A DNA stretch of 64,000 nucleotides from Macrostomum hystrix. Taxonomy: Eukaryota > Platyhelminthes > Macrostomidae. Shown here piece by piece: positions 52,073-63,564 of the stretch (positions are counted from its first letter, which is position 1; every line of letters begins with the position of its first letter). Position numbers and translations under genes: made by a program. The DNA lies in the NCBI GenBank assembly GCA_950097015.1, contig CATNEN010000038.1:2791501-2855500 (forward strand), written 5' to 3'. Under the pieces are notes generated by a model that was given only the letters and a program-made list of their open reading frames with translations, was not told the DNA's origin and ran no database searches.

Positions 52073-55000
52073 CTGTCAGCCGCTGTCTCCGCCAGTGTTG
52101 GCAGCCTTCGCCGCTGCTGCCAGAGAGCCGCAGCTGCTGCTCAGCGCCGAGCGCCAGTCCACACGGCCACGGTTGGCGGACTTTTAAAACGTGTCGACGT
52201 TGCCCTTGAAGATCTTCGACCTTCGGCGGCAGCCGAGGCTGCAGGCTCCGGCTCGAGAAGGAAGACGCCGCAGACAATTGTGAAGCTGTGGCCCGGCATG
52301 TCTTTGTCCAGCCTGGCTGATCAGCTCGGTCGTGACGCTAAGGTGATCGGCCACAGCGCTCGGCGAATTGGCCTTCGAGGTCGGATTCGGCCGGACACGG
52401 CGCTTGATGACACTGACAGCCTCATCAAAATCTGCCGCTCCTTCGGACGGCAATTCCGACTGCTCGAAGCTGCTCCGGTTGAACAGGCCGAGCAGTCTCA
52501 GAAGCTTCATCATCCGACCACCGCAAAGCATGATCAGCATCCTGAGCAGTCTCAGAAGCTTCATCATCCACCCAGTGCAAAGCATGATCAGCATCCTGAG
52601 CAGTCTCAGAAGCTTCATCATCCGCCAAGTGCAAAGCATGATCAGCATCCTGAGCAGTCTCAGATGCTTCATCATCCGCCAAGTGCAAATTATGATCAGC
52701 ATCCTGAGCAGTCTCAGAAGCTTCATCATCCACCCAGTGCAAAGCATGATCTGCATCCTGAGCAGTCTCAGAAGCTTCATCATCCGCCAAGTGCAAAGCA
52801 TGATCAGCATCCTGAGCAGTCTCAGAAGCTTCATCATCCACCCAGTGCAAAGCATGATCTGCATCCTGAGCAGTCTCAGAAGCTTCATCATCCGCCAAGT
52901 GCAAAGCATGATCAGCATCCTGAGCAGTCTCAGAAGCTTCATCATCCGCCAAGTGCAAAGCATGATCAGCATCCTGAGCTGTCTATGAAGCTTCATCATC
53001 TGCAGGGTCCTATTAGACGTGAGCAGCCGGCGATGAATGTTTCTAAACCGCCGACTGAGCAGGAACCGATTCTTGTTAGCAATTTTCTGTTTTCACCATC
53101 TGTGTAAGAATTCTAGACTAAATTTTTACCAATTAAGAATGCTGTTGTGGGTCAGACTGTCAGTGGTGTTGTGGGTCAGATTGTCAGTGGTGTTGTGGGT
53201 CAGATTGTCAGTGGTCTTTTGGCTCAGATAGTCAGTGGTGTTGTGGGTCAGATTGTCAGTGGTGTTGTGGGTCAGATTGTCAGTAGTGTTGTGGGTCAGA
53301 TTGTCGGTGGTGTTGTGGGTCAGATTGTCGGTGGTGTGGGTCAGCTCGTCGGTGTTGTGGGTCAGATTGTCGGTGGTGTGGGTCAGCTCGTCGGTGGTGT
53401 TATAGGTCAGATTGTCAGTGGTGTTGTGGGTCTGATTGTCAGTGGTGTTGTGGGTCAGATTGTCAGTGGTGTTGTTGGTCAGATTGTCAGTGGTGCTATG
53501 GGTCAGATTGTCAGTGGTGTGGGTCAGCTCGTCGGTGGTGTTATAGGTCAGATTGTCAGTGGTGTTGTGGGTCAGATTGTCAGTGGTCTTTTGGCTCAGA
53601 TAGTCAGTGGTGTTGTGGGTCAGATTGTCGGTGGTGTTGTGGGTCAGATTGTCAGTGGTGTTGTGGGTCAGATTGTCAGTGGTCTTTTGGCTCAGATAGT
53701 CAGTGGTGTTGTGGGTCAGATTGTCAGTGGTGTTGTGGGTCAGATTGTCAGTGGTGTTATGGGTCAGATTGTCAGTGGTGTTGTGGGTCAGATTGTCGGT
53801 GGTGTGGGTCAGATCGTCGGTGGTCTTGTGAATCCTAAATCCCGCACTGCCAGTGACAAGGCCAGGCAGGAGTTCGACCCGGCAGACCCGGAAGCCGCCC
53901 TGCTGAATCCGCCGAACGATGTGCCGGACACGCCGGAGAACGCGGTGCGCCGGCCGCCCGTAGTGGCCATTCTGGGTCACGTGGACCACGGCAAGACCAC
54001 CCTGCTAGACAGGCTGCGAAGGTCGCGGCTGGTTGATGCGGAATTCGGCGGCATCACTCAGCGAATCGGCGCCTTCACAGTGCAGCTGCCGCAGGCTGCC
54101 GCTGAGGCCAATCGAGACGGTGAGCGGTCGAGGCGGGGAAACTTCCTCATTTTTTGGTTGTATTTAATGTGTGAAATGGCAGAAAATGGGATTATGGAAA
54201 TCCTCTGAACTAATAGGATTGATAATAGCCTGTTTAATAGATTGAAGTTACAAGAGTAATATCCAGTACCTGCTATTGACAATCCCAATACCTGCTATTG
54301 GCAATCCCAATACCTACTATTGGCAATCCCAATACCTGCTATTGGCAATCCCAATACCTGCTATTGGCAATCCCAATACCTACTATTGGCAATCCCAATA
54401 CCTGCTATTGGCAATCCCAATACCTAATATTGGCAATCCCAATACCTGCTATTGGCAATCCCAATACCTGCTATTGGCAATCCCAATACCTGCTATTGGC
54501 AATCCCAATACCTGCTATTGGCAATCCCAATACCTGCTATTGACAATCCCAATACCTGCTATTGGCAATCCCAATACCTACTAATGGCAATCCCAATACC
54601 TGCTATTGGCAATCCCAATACCTAATTTTGACAATCCCAATACCTGCTATTGGCAATCCCAATACCTACTATGGGCAATCCCAATACCTGCTATTGGCAA
54701 TCCCAATACCTGCTATTGGCAATCCCAATACCTAATATTGACAATCCCAATACCTGCTATTGGCAATCCCAATACCTAATATTGACAATCCCAATATCTA
54801 ATATTGACACTCCGAATACCTAATATTGACAATCCCAATACCTGCTATTGGCAATCCCAATACCTGCTATTGAAAATCCCAATACCTAATATTGACAATC
54901 CTTACATTTGCTATTCGAAATTATTGGCGATCCCAAATCGTGACTATTAGAGACTATAGGTTATCCTAATCCCGAAAATAGGTCATTTCTAGTCCGTTCT

Positions 55001-58000
55001 GTATGCGATCCACAGTCTCTAATATTGGCAATCCCGATTACCGACTGTGGTTAATCGGAATCCCTACGTACTATCCCAATTCTCCAACTCCCAACAGTTA
55101 TACTGTTTGCAATCCCAATCAATCTCTACTATTAACAATCCCAAACGCTACAATAACAATCTAGAATCATTTTCCCTACTACGAGCTATGAAAAATATAC
55201 AATCCCTTATTTTTCCCTCTGCTGAGTTTTCTGAGGTAATTAAATGTCTCGCTTAGGGACAAATTTCTTTCTTTGGGCTGAGATTGGATCTCTCTCCGAA
55301 CCACTCGGCTACAAGCTACCTTGCATGTGAAACACCAGGCCTCCCTAACATTTCCCTCTCTTCTGGTGCAGGCAGCGTCACCTTCCTGGACACACCCGGC
55401 CACGCAGCCTTCAGCAACATGCGGCAGCGAGGCGCCAGCGCCACAGACATCGCCATTCTAGTTGTCGCCGCGGATGACGGCGTCATGCCGCAGACTTTGG
55501 AGAGCCTGCGCTACATCAACGCTGCGGGTGTTCCTATGGTGGTGGCGGTCAACAAGGTGGACAAGCGGGAGGCTCAGCCGGAAGTTGTCATGCAGGAGCT
55601 CAGCGAGCACGGCGTCCTAGTTGAGGATCTCGGCGGCGACGTGCAGTGCGTGCCGGTGTCGGCTCTGAAGGGCAGCGGAGTCGACCGCCTGCTGGAGGCT
55701 GTGCTAGCTCTTGCTGAGCTGCTGGAACTGCGGGCCAATGTGCGATGTCGGGGCGAAGCGGTGGTCATCGAGTCCGGCCAGAGCCCAGTGAGTGTAGATC
55801 GCAATGCAGGGTTCGTCTGTAAAACCTCCGGGTATATCCTTTAACACTACAGTGTATTCTCTGTAACACCTCTGTGTATCCTCTGTAACACCCCAATGAA
55901 TCCTGTGTAACACCCCATGAATCCTCTGTAACACCCCAATGAATCCTCTGTAACACCCCAATGAATCCTCTGTAACACCCCAATGAATCCTCTGTAACAC
56001 CCCAATGACTCCTCTGTAACACCCCAATGAATCCTCTGTAACACCCTAATGAATTCTCTGTAACACCCTAATGAATTCTCTGTAACACCCCAATGAATCC
56101 TCTGTAACACCCCAATGAATCCTCTGTTACACCCCAATGAATCCTGTGTAACACCCTAATGAATCCTCTGTAACACCCCAATGAATCCTCTGTAACACCC
56201 CAATGAATCCTCTGTAACACCCTAATGAATCCTCTGTAACACCCCAATGAATCCTCTGTAACAACCCAATGACTCCTCTGTAACACCCCAATGAATCCTC
56301 TGTAACACCCCAATGAATCCTCTGTAACACCCAATGACTCCTGTAACATCCAGGGCCTCGGCAAGACAGCCAGTCTGCTCTGCACTCGCGGCAGCATTCG
56401 AGTCGGCAGCGTCCTGCTGGCTGGCCAGTCGCTCTGTCGGGTACGCCGCATGACGGACGATCTCGGCCGGACCGTCGACTGCCTCCTGCCGGGCCGGGCC
56501 GCCGAAGTTGCCGGATGGCGTCATTTGCCTTCTGCCGGCGAGTCGGTCCTGGAGGCCTCCAGCGAGCGGCTGGCTCGAGCAGTGATTTCGCAGCGCGAAC
56601 GGCGCGCAGCCGATGCCAAATCCTTGGCAGACGCAGCGGCCAGCGAGGAGGTTCGGCGTGAATGGCGCAAAGCCTACGAGGAGCATCTGGCAGGGCTGGC
56701 CGAACTCCCTATCAGGCTGCGCCGGCGGCATCGGGCAAGCGATGAGTTGGCTGACACCGCCAAGCAGCTCATGGACTCAAAGTTTGCTCACGGTGAGGTC
56801 GCGGCTTCGTTTGCGTCAATTAAGTAGGGAATTCAGGCTGTTGAATGAGATTCAGGCTGTTGAAGGAGATTCAGGCTGTTAATTGAGATTCAGGCTGTTG
56901 AATGAGATTCAGGCTGTTGAATGAGATTCAGGCTGTTGAATGAGATTCAGGCTGTTGAATGAGATTCAGGCTGTTGAATGAGATGGAGTCTGGAGATCGA
57001 ATCAGATTGAGACTGAGCTCAACCCAAACCAACTCGGGTAGGCTCAGAGCCGTGCGTCTCCCTGACCATCCGAGCCGACGCTGACGGCAGCCTGGAGGCC
57101 ATCATGGGCCTTCTGGCTGGCTACGCAGATCCGCGCTGCCGCCTAGACGTGGTCGCATTTGAAGTTGGCGCGCCAACAATGAGCGACATTGAAACTCTTG
57201 CCGACTTTGGCGGCGTCCTGTGCTGCTTCAATGTTCCGGTGAGAATTGCTTTAAGATGTTGACTCATTCAATTGCAACTTATTACTAGAAAAGGAAAATT
57301 CCGCCATGTCTTTAGTGAACGGGATTAGCTTTGATCCTTTAAGTTTAAGTGGATGGAAAATCCCGCGGTGCAAAAAGTAAACGAAAAATTCCGCGAGGCT
57401 GAAAGTGGAAAATGTAAAAATGGAGAATTATGTGACGCAAAAAGAAAAAAGAAAATTCCGCGATGCTAAAAGTAAATGGAAAATTCCACGATGCTAAAAG
57501 TAACTGGAAAATTCCGCGATGCTAAAGGTAAATGGAAAAGTCCGCGATGCTAAAAGTAAATGTAAAATTCCGCGATGCTAAAAGTAAATGGAAAATTCCG
57601 CGATGCTAAAAGTAAATGGAAAATTTCTCGATGCTAAAAGTAACTGGAAAATTCCGCGATACTAAAAGTAAATGGAAAAGTCTGCGATGCTAAAAGTAAA
57701 TGGAAAATTCCGCGATGCTAAAAGTAAATGGAAAATTCCGCGATGCAAAAAGAAAATGGAAAATTCCGCGATGCTAAAAGTAAATGGAAAATTCCGCGAT
57801 GCTAAAAGTAAATGGAAAATTCCGCGATGCTAAAAGTAAATGGAAAATTCCGCGATGCTAAAAGTAAATGGAAAATTCCGCGATGCTAAAAGTAAATGGA
57901 AAATTCCGCGATGCTAAAAGTAAATGGAAAATTCCGCGATGCTAAAAGTAAATGGAAAATTCCGCGATGCTAAAAGTAAATGGAAAATTCCGCGATGCTA

Positions 58001-60465
58001 AAAGTAAATGGAAAATTCCGCGATGCTAAAAGTAAATGGAAAATTCCGCGATGCTAAAAGTAAATGGAAAATTCCGCGATGCTAAAAGTAAATGGAAAAT
58101 TCCGCGATGCTAAAAGTAAATGGAAAATTCCGCGATGCTAAAAGTAACTGGAAAATTCCGCGATGCAAAAAGTAAATGGAAAATTCCGCGATGCTAAAAG
58201 TAAATGGAAAATTCCGCGATGCTAAAAGTAAATGGAAAATTCCGCGATGCTAAAAGTAAATGGAAAATTCCGCGATGCAAAAAGTAAATGGAAAATTCCG
58301 CGATGCTAAAAGTAAATGGAAAATTCCGCGATGCTAAAAGTAAATGGAAAATTCCGCGATGCTAAAAGTAAATGGAAAATTCCGCGATGCTAAAAGTAAA
58401 TGGAAAATTCCGCGATGCTAAAAGTAACTGGAAAATTCCGCGATGCAAAAAGTAAATGGAAAATTCCGCGATGCTAAAAGTAAATGGAAAAGTCCGCGAT
58501 GCTAAAAGTAAATGGAAAATTCCGCGATGCTAAAGCTAAATGGAAAATTCCGCGATGCTAAAAGTAAATGGAAAATTCCGCGATGCTAAAAGTAAATGAA
58601 AATTCCGCGATGCTAAAAGTAAATGGAAAATTCCGCGATGCTAAAAGTAAATGAAAATTCCGCGATGCTAAAAGTAAATGGAAAATTCCGCGATGCTAAA
58701 AGTAAATGGAAAATTCCGCGATGCTAAAAGTAAATGGAAAATTCCGCGATGCTAAAAGTAACTGGAAAATTCCGCGATGCAAAAAGTAAATGGAAAATTC
58801 CGCGATGCTAAAAGTAAATGAAAATTCCGCGATGCTAAAAGTAAATGGAAAATTCCGCGATGCTAAAAGTAAACGGAAAATTCCGCGATGCTAAAAGTAA
58901 ATAGAAAATTCCGCAAAGCTAAAAGTAAACGGAAAACCCTGAGATGCTGAAAAAACGGAAAATTCCGCGATGCTAAAAGTAAACGGAAAATTCCGCGATG
59001 CTAAAAGTAACTGGAAAATTCCGCGATACTAAAAGTAAATGGAAAAGTCTGCGATGCTAAAAGTAAATGGAAAATTCCGCGATGCTAAAAGTAAATGGAA
59101 AATTCCGCGATGCTAAAAGTAAATGGAAAATTCCGCGATGCAAAAAGTAAATGGAAAATTCCGCGATGCTAAAAGTAAATGGAAAATTCCGCGATGCTAA
59201 AAGTAAATGGAAAATTCCGCGATGCTAAAAGTAAATGGAAAATTCCGCGATGCTAAAAGTAAATGGAAAATTCCGCGATGCTAAAAGTAAATGGAAAATT
59301 CCGCGATGCTAAAAGTAAATGAAAATTCCGCGATGCTAAAAGTAAATGGAAAAGTCCGCGATGCTAAAAGTAAATGGAAAATTCCGCGATGCTAAAAGTA
59401 AATGGAAAATTCCGCGATGCTAAAAGTAACTGGAAAATTCCGCGATGCAAAAAGTAAATGGAAAATTCCGCGATGCTAAAAGTAAATGGAAAAGTCCGCG
59501 ATGCTAAAAGTAAATGAAAATTCCGCGATGCTAAAAGTAACTGGAAAATTCCGCGATGCTAAAAGTAAATGGAAAATTCCGCAATGCTAAAAGTAAATGA
59601 AAATTCCGCGATGCTAAAAGTAAATGGAAAATTCCGCGATGCTAAAAGTAAATGGAAAATTCCGCGATGCTAAAAGTAAACGGAAAATTCCGCGATGCTA
59701 AAAGTAAATAGAAAATTCCGCAAAGCTAAAAGTAAACGGAAAACCCTGAGATGCTGAAAAAACGGAAAATTCCGCGATGCTAAAAGTAAACGGAAAATTC
59801 CGCGATGCTAAAAGTAAACGGAAAATTCCGCGATGCTAAAAGTAAACGGAAAATTCCGCGATGCTAAAAGTAAAGGTCGGAAAACTCCGCAATACATTTA
59901 ACTGACGGAAAATTTCACTATGCTCTTAACTTTAAACACAAAGCAACGCTGTGCCCTCTAGGTTCCGTCCGATGTATCAACTGCTGCCGCTGCCGCAGGC
60001 GTTCCCATCATGGAGCATCGCGTAGTCTACCACCTGGTGGCTGATTTAAAGGCCCGCCTGACCGCCGCCCTGCCGCCGCTTGAAGAGGAGCGCCAGCTGG
60101 GCAGCGCCGACATTCTGCGCGTATTTCACGTCACCGCCTCAGCCGGCCATCATCAAAAAGTGGCTGTGGCCGGTTGCGCGTGCAAAACTGGCCAACTAAA
60201 CCGGAAGCAGCACTTCCGATTGTTGCGCAATGGTCAGGCGCTGTTCTCAGGCCGGTGCGCCAGCCTGCGCCATCTGAAATCCACAGTGGAAACTGTGCGC
60301 AGCGGCATGGAGTGCGGGGTGCAGCTGGAGTTGCCCGACGGAATCAACTATGAGCCTGGCGACCAGATTGTCTGCTATGAGACTGTGGCCGTGGCCCAGA
60401 CCATCGATTGGCAGCCCGGCTTCGGCCTGGACGATCAGGACTCTGGCAGTGGCGGCACTGCTTAG
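52073..60465 (+). CDS. MTIF2: Mitochondrial translation initiation factor IF-2
   Basis: Visible exons: 52073-53018 (3' end tentative), 53886-54119 (5' end tentative; 53870 also fits), 55372-55787, 56354-56792, 57042-57238 and 59962-60465. This GTPase brings formyl-Met-tRNA to the mitochondrial ribosome. The N-terminus is Arg/Ala/Ser-rich like a presequence ([16 protein letters not shown]). [16 protein letters not shown] is the IF-2 N-domain motif. The G domain shows GHVDHGKTT (G1), [10 protein letters not shown] (switch I), DTPGHAAF (G3) and NKVD (G4). Domains II to IV follow, ending in VGDQ-type PGDQIVCYE and WQPGFG as in other mtIF2 proteins. The start codon lies in an unidentified exon before 52073. 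An 18-residue repeat encoded at 52490-52985 either expands the linker before the G domain or is intronic. Confidence 0.93.
52490..52985 (+). repeat. 54-bp minisatellite, possibly translated
   Basis: Nine copies containing CCTGAGCAGTCTCAGAAGCT and TCATCATCC. In the MTIF2 frame each encodes [18 protein letters not shown]. The frame stays open from 52073 through the array to the donor-like C|GTGAGC at 53018. Confidence 0.95.
53140..53835 (+). repeat. 24-bp minisatellite in the MTIF2 intron before the G domain
   Basis: About 30 copies of GTTGTGGGTCAGATTGTCAG (+TGGT), with CTTTTGGCTCAGATAG variants recurring in blocks. Confidence 0.97.
54262..54910 (+). repeat. 22-bp minisatellite in MTIF2
   Basis: About 29 copies of CTATTGGCAATCCCAATACC (+TG). 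The decayed tail extends to about 55170. It lies in the intron 54120-55371. Confidence 0.97.
55850..56345 (+). repeat. 22-bp minisatellite in MTIF2
   Basis: About 22 copies of TCCTCTGTAACACCCCAATG (+AA). It fills the intron 55788-56353 up to the acceptor TAACATCCAG. Confidence 0.97.
56830..56985 (+). repeat. 19-bp minisatellite in MTIF2
   Basis: Eight copies of GATTCAGGCTGTTGAATGA in the short intron 56793-57041. Confidence 0.95.
57290..59935 (+). repeat. 28-bp minisatellite, 2.6 kb, in MTIF2
   Basis: About 94 copies of GTAAATGGAAAATTCCGCGA (+TGCTAAAA). A variant block with CCGCAAAGCT and CCCTGAGATGCTG occurs at 58911 and again at 59718, showing an 807-bp internal duplication. It lies in the intron 57239-59961. 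AAATTCCG and TTTTCCA-type words also recur near 63660-63790. Confidence 0.98.
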
Positions 60466-60484
60466 TTTCATTACAGTTCTAGCG

Positions 60485-61680
60485 GTGACGGCTGAGATAG
60501 TAGATGTGAGAATACGGGATGAGATGTGAGAATACGGGATGAGATGTGAGAATATGGGATGAGATGTGAGAATAATAAGTGAGATGTGAGAATATGGGAT
60601 GAGATGTGAGAATAATAAGTGAGATGTGAGAATATGGGATGAGATGTGAGAATAATAAGTGAGATGTGAGAATACGGGATGAGATTTGAGAATACGGGAT
60701 GAGGTGTGAGAATAATAAGTGAGATGTGAGAATATGGGATGAGATGTGAGAATATGGGATGAGATGTGAGAATATGGGATGAGGTGTGAGAATACGGGAT
60801 GAGATTTGAGAATACGGGATGAGGTGTGAGAATAATAAGTGAGATGTGAGAATATGGGATGAGATGTGAGAATATGGGATGAGATGTGAGAATATGGGAT
60901 GAGGTGTGAGAATACGGGATGAGATGTGAGAATACGGGATGAGGTGTGAGAATAATAAGTGAGATGTGAGAATAATAAGTGAGATGTGAGAATATGAGAT
61001 GAGATGTGAGAATAATAAGTGAGATGTGAGAATATGGGATGAGATGTGAGAATAATAAGTGAGATGTGAGAATATGGGATGAGATGTGAGAATACGGGAT
61101 GAGATGTGAGAATACGGGATGAGGTGTGAGAATACGGGATGAGGTGTGAGAATACGGGATGAGATGTGAGAATACGGGATGAGGTGTGAGAATACGGGAT
61201 GAGATGTGAGAATATGGGATGAGATGTGAGAATATGGGATGAGATGTGAGAATACAGAGTGAGATATGAGAATACAGAGTGAGATATGAGAATACAGAGT
61301 GAGATATGAGAATACAGAGTGAGATATGAGAATACAGAGTTAGATATGAGAATACAGAGTGAGATATGAGAATACAGAGTGAGATATGAGAATACAGAGT
61401 GAGATATGAGAATACAGAGTGAGATATGAGAATACAGAGTGAGATATGAGAATACAGAGTGAGATATGAGAATACAGAGTGAGATATGAGAATACAGAGT
61501 GAGATATGAGAATACAGAGTGAGATATGAGAATACAGGGTGAGATATGAGAATACATGGTGAGATATGAGAATACAGGGTGAGATATGAGAATACATGGT
61601 GAGATATGAGAATACAGGGTAAGATATGAGAATACAGAGTGAGATATGAGAATACAGAGTTAGATATGAGAATACATATA
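60485..61680 (+). repeat. 20-bp minisatellite after the MTIF2 stop codon
   Basis: About 58 copies of GAGATGTGAGAATACGGGAT. Variants are AATAATAAGT on the left and GAGATATGAGAATACAGAGT on the right. It begins about 20-40 bases after the stop codon, so it may be transcribed in the 3' UTR. The 436-codon antisense frame is an artefact. Confidence 0.97.
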
Positions 61681-61884
61681 TGCTCTGTTTTGCATTAGTA
61701 CAAGTAGTGTGTTAAAATGCGTTTCAATTTCCAGTTATGTTGTTCTTTGCTTTTGTTTTGTAACAGTTCTGGACTGACTGGCCTTTCAGAAGTTTGAAGA
61801 CGTACAGTGCATTCTTATTTTAAATGCTCACAGACCATTGTTCTTGTAATTTATCATTGGTCAACAACTGTTCTAAGATCAGCT

Positions 61885-61890
61885 AATAAA
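61885..61890 (+). terminator. Possible poly(A) signal of MTIF2
   Basis: AATAAA in AGCTAATAAATCATG, beyond the array. If used, the 3' UTR would be about 1.4 kb and include the whole minisatellite. Confidence 0.35.
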
Positions 61891-61974
61891 TCATGTAGAG
61901 ATCTTCACTTGCAATCCTGCTGGTTCTTTTGACTCTTTCTATGCGGCTTTATATTCATAGGTGTCACTTCCATT

Positions 61975-63010
61975 GTGTTATAGGGTGAGATTTCCCTAGT
62001 GACTGGTTGTTTATAGGGTGAGATTTCCCTAGTGACTGGTTGTTTATAGGGTGAGATTTCCCTAGTGACTGGTTGTTTATAGGGTGAGATTTCCCTAGTG
62101 ACTGGTTGTTTATAGGGTGAGATTTTCCTAGTGACTGGTTGTTTATAGGGTGAGATTTCCCTAGTGACTGGTTGTTTATAGGGTGAGATTTTCCTAGTGA
62201 CTGCTTGTTTATAGGGTGAGATTTCCCTAGTGACTGGTTGTTTATAGGGTGAGATTTCCCTAGTGACTGGTTGTTTATAGGGTGAGATTTCCCTAGTGAC
62301 TGGTTGTTTATAGGGTGAGATTTCCCTAGTGACTGGTTGTTTATAGGGTGAGATTTCCCTAGTGACTGGTTGTTTATAGGGTGAGATTTCCCTAGTGACT
62401 GGTTGTTTATAGGGTGAGATTTTCCTAGTGACTGGTTGTTTATAGGGTGAGATTTCCCTAGTGACTGGTTGTTTATAGGGTGAGATTTCCCTAGTGACTG
62501 GTTGTTTATAGGGTGAGATTTCCCTAGTGACTGGTTGTTTATAGGGTGAGATTTCCCTAGTGACTGGTTGTTTATAGGGTGAGATTTCCCTAGTGACTGG
62601 TTGTTTATAGGTTGAGATTTCCCTAGTGACTGGTTGTTTATACGATGAGATTTCCCTAGTGACTGGTTGTTTATAGGGTGAGATTTTCCTAGTGACTGCT
62701 TGTTTATAGGGTGAGATTTCCCTAGTGACTGGTTGTTTATAGGGTGAGATTTCCCTAGTGACTGGTTGTTTATAGGGTGAGATTTCCCTAGTGACTGGTT
62801 GTTTATAGGGTGAGATTTCCCTAGTGACTGGTTGTTTATAGGGTGAGATTTCCCTAGTGACTGGTTGTTCATAGGGTGAGATTTTCCTAGTGACTGGTTG
62901 TTTATAGGTTGAGATTTCCCTAGTGACTGGTTGTTTATAGGGTGAGATTTCCCTAGTGACTGGTTGTTTATAGGGTGAGATTTCCCTAGTGACTGGTTAT
63001 TCGTAAAGAG
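61975..63010 (+). repeat. 33-bp minisatellite upstream of the Rel-homology exon
   Basis: About 31 copies of GATTTCCCTAGTGACTGGTT (+GTTTATAGGGTGA). Few variants occur, so it is young or homogenised. It probably lies in an intron or the 5' region of the NF-kB gene. Confidence 0.97.
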
Positions 63011-63136
63011 GGACTTCGGTAGGGTTAGTTGTAAAATAGTGAGATTTCCCAATCGAGAGTTCTGTTTTCAGATACGATTCCTTTATAAGTGCTCAACTTT
63101 TATCACAATTAAATTTAGCTCGTGTTTTTTTTTCAG

Positions 63137-63173
63137 CGGCAAAACTTTCTTTTTCAAGAGCCTGTTGCTCCTG

Positions 63174-63210
<37 letters not shown>

Positions 63211-63564
63211 ATCAGACATCGATCCATTAGACGCCATATTGAACTCCTATACCGATCAGCTCAGCATAGTTGAGCAGCCTGCCGAATTCCATCAGTTCCG
63301 GTACCTGAAGGACACTGAAGATAGTCGTCTGGGCGGCATTCTGAAGGGTCGCCACAGCGGGCCCAACGGTGAGAGCTTCACCCGGGTGCGCATCAAAGGT
63401 CTGGAGCCTCCAGTCCGCTCCTTCTGTTTGCGCGGCTGTACCCTCACACCGCAGCTGGGCCCGCATCCATTTCGGCTGCACGGAGACGACTGCAGAGACG
63501 GCGCTCTGCTCATAAATAGAGAGGTGTCGAAGAAGCAAGCGGACGTTGGCGAGTGCGATCTCAG
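63137..63564 (+). CDS. NF-kB/Rel protein, exon with start of the Rel homology domain (partial)
   Basis: The exon follows the acceptor TTTTTTTTTCAG and reads RQNFLFQEPVAPG, an 11-Gln run, an acidic stretch (DIDPLDAILNSY), then the Rel domain. LSIVEQPAEFHQFRY corresponds to the DNA-contacting I-x-EQPKQRGFRFRY of NF-kB. GESFTRVRIKG and HPFRLHGDDCRDGALLI match the following strands (KICNY, HxLVGK.C..G). Rel proteins are nuclear transcription factors of immune and developmental signalling. The first Arg and the redox Cys of the recognition loop are not conserved. The donor is probably CTCAG|GTGCGA at 63564. Further RHD exons must lie beyond 64000 or be unrecognised. NFAT is less likely because the EQP-FRY pattern is of NF-kB type. 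Confidence 0.8.

Noticed and set aside
53147-53840. Frame joining the 24-bp array to the MTIF2 G domain
   Set aside because: The array is read as intron; its in-frame translation is low-complexity and the IF-2 alignment starts only around 53870-53890.
60247-63052. Minus-strand frames of 436 and 362 codons
   Set aside because: Read-through of the 20-bp and 33-bp arrays; no domain and opposite to the neighbouring genes.
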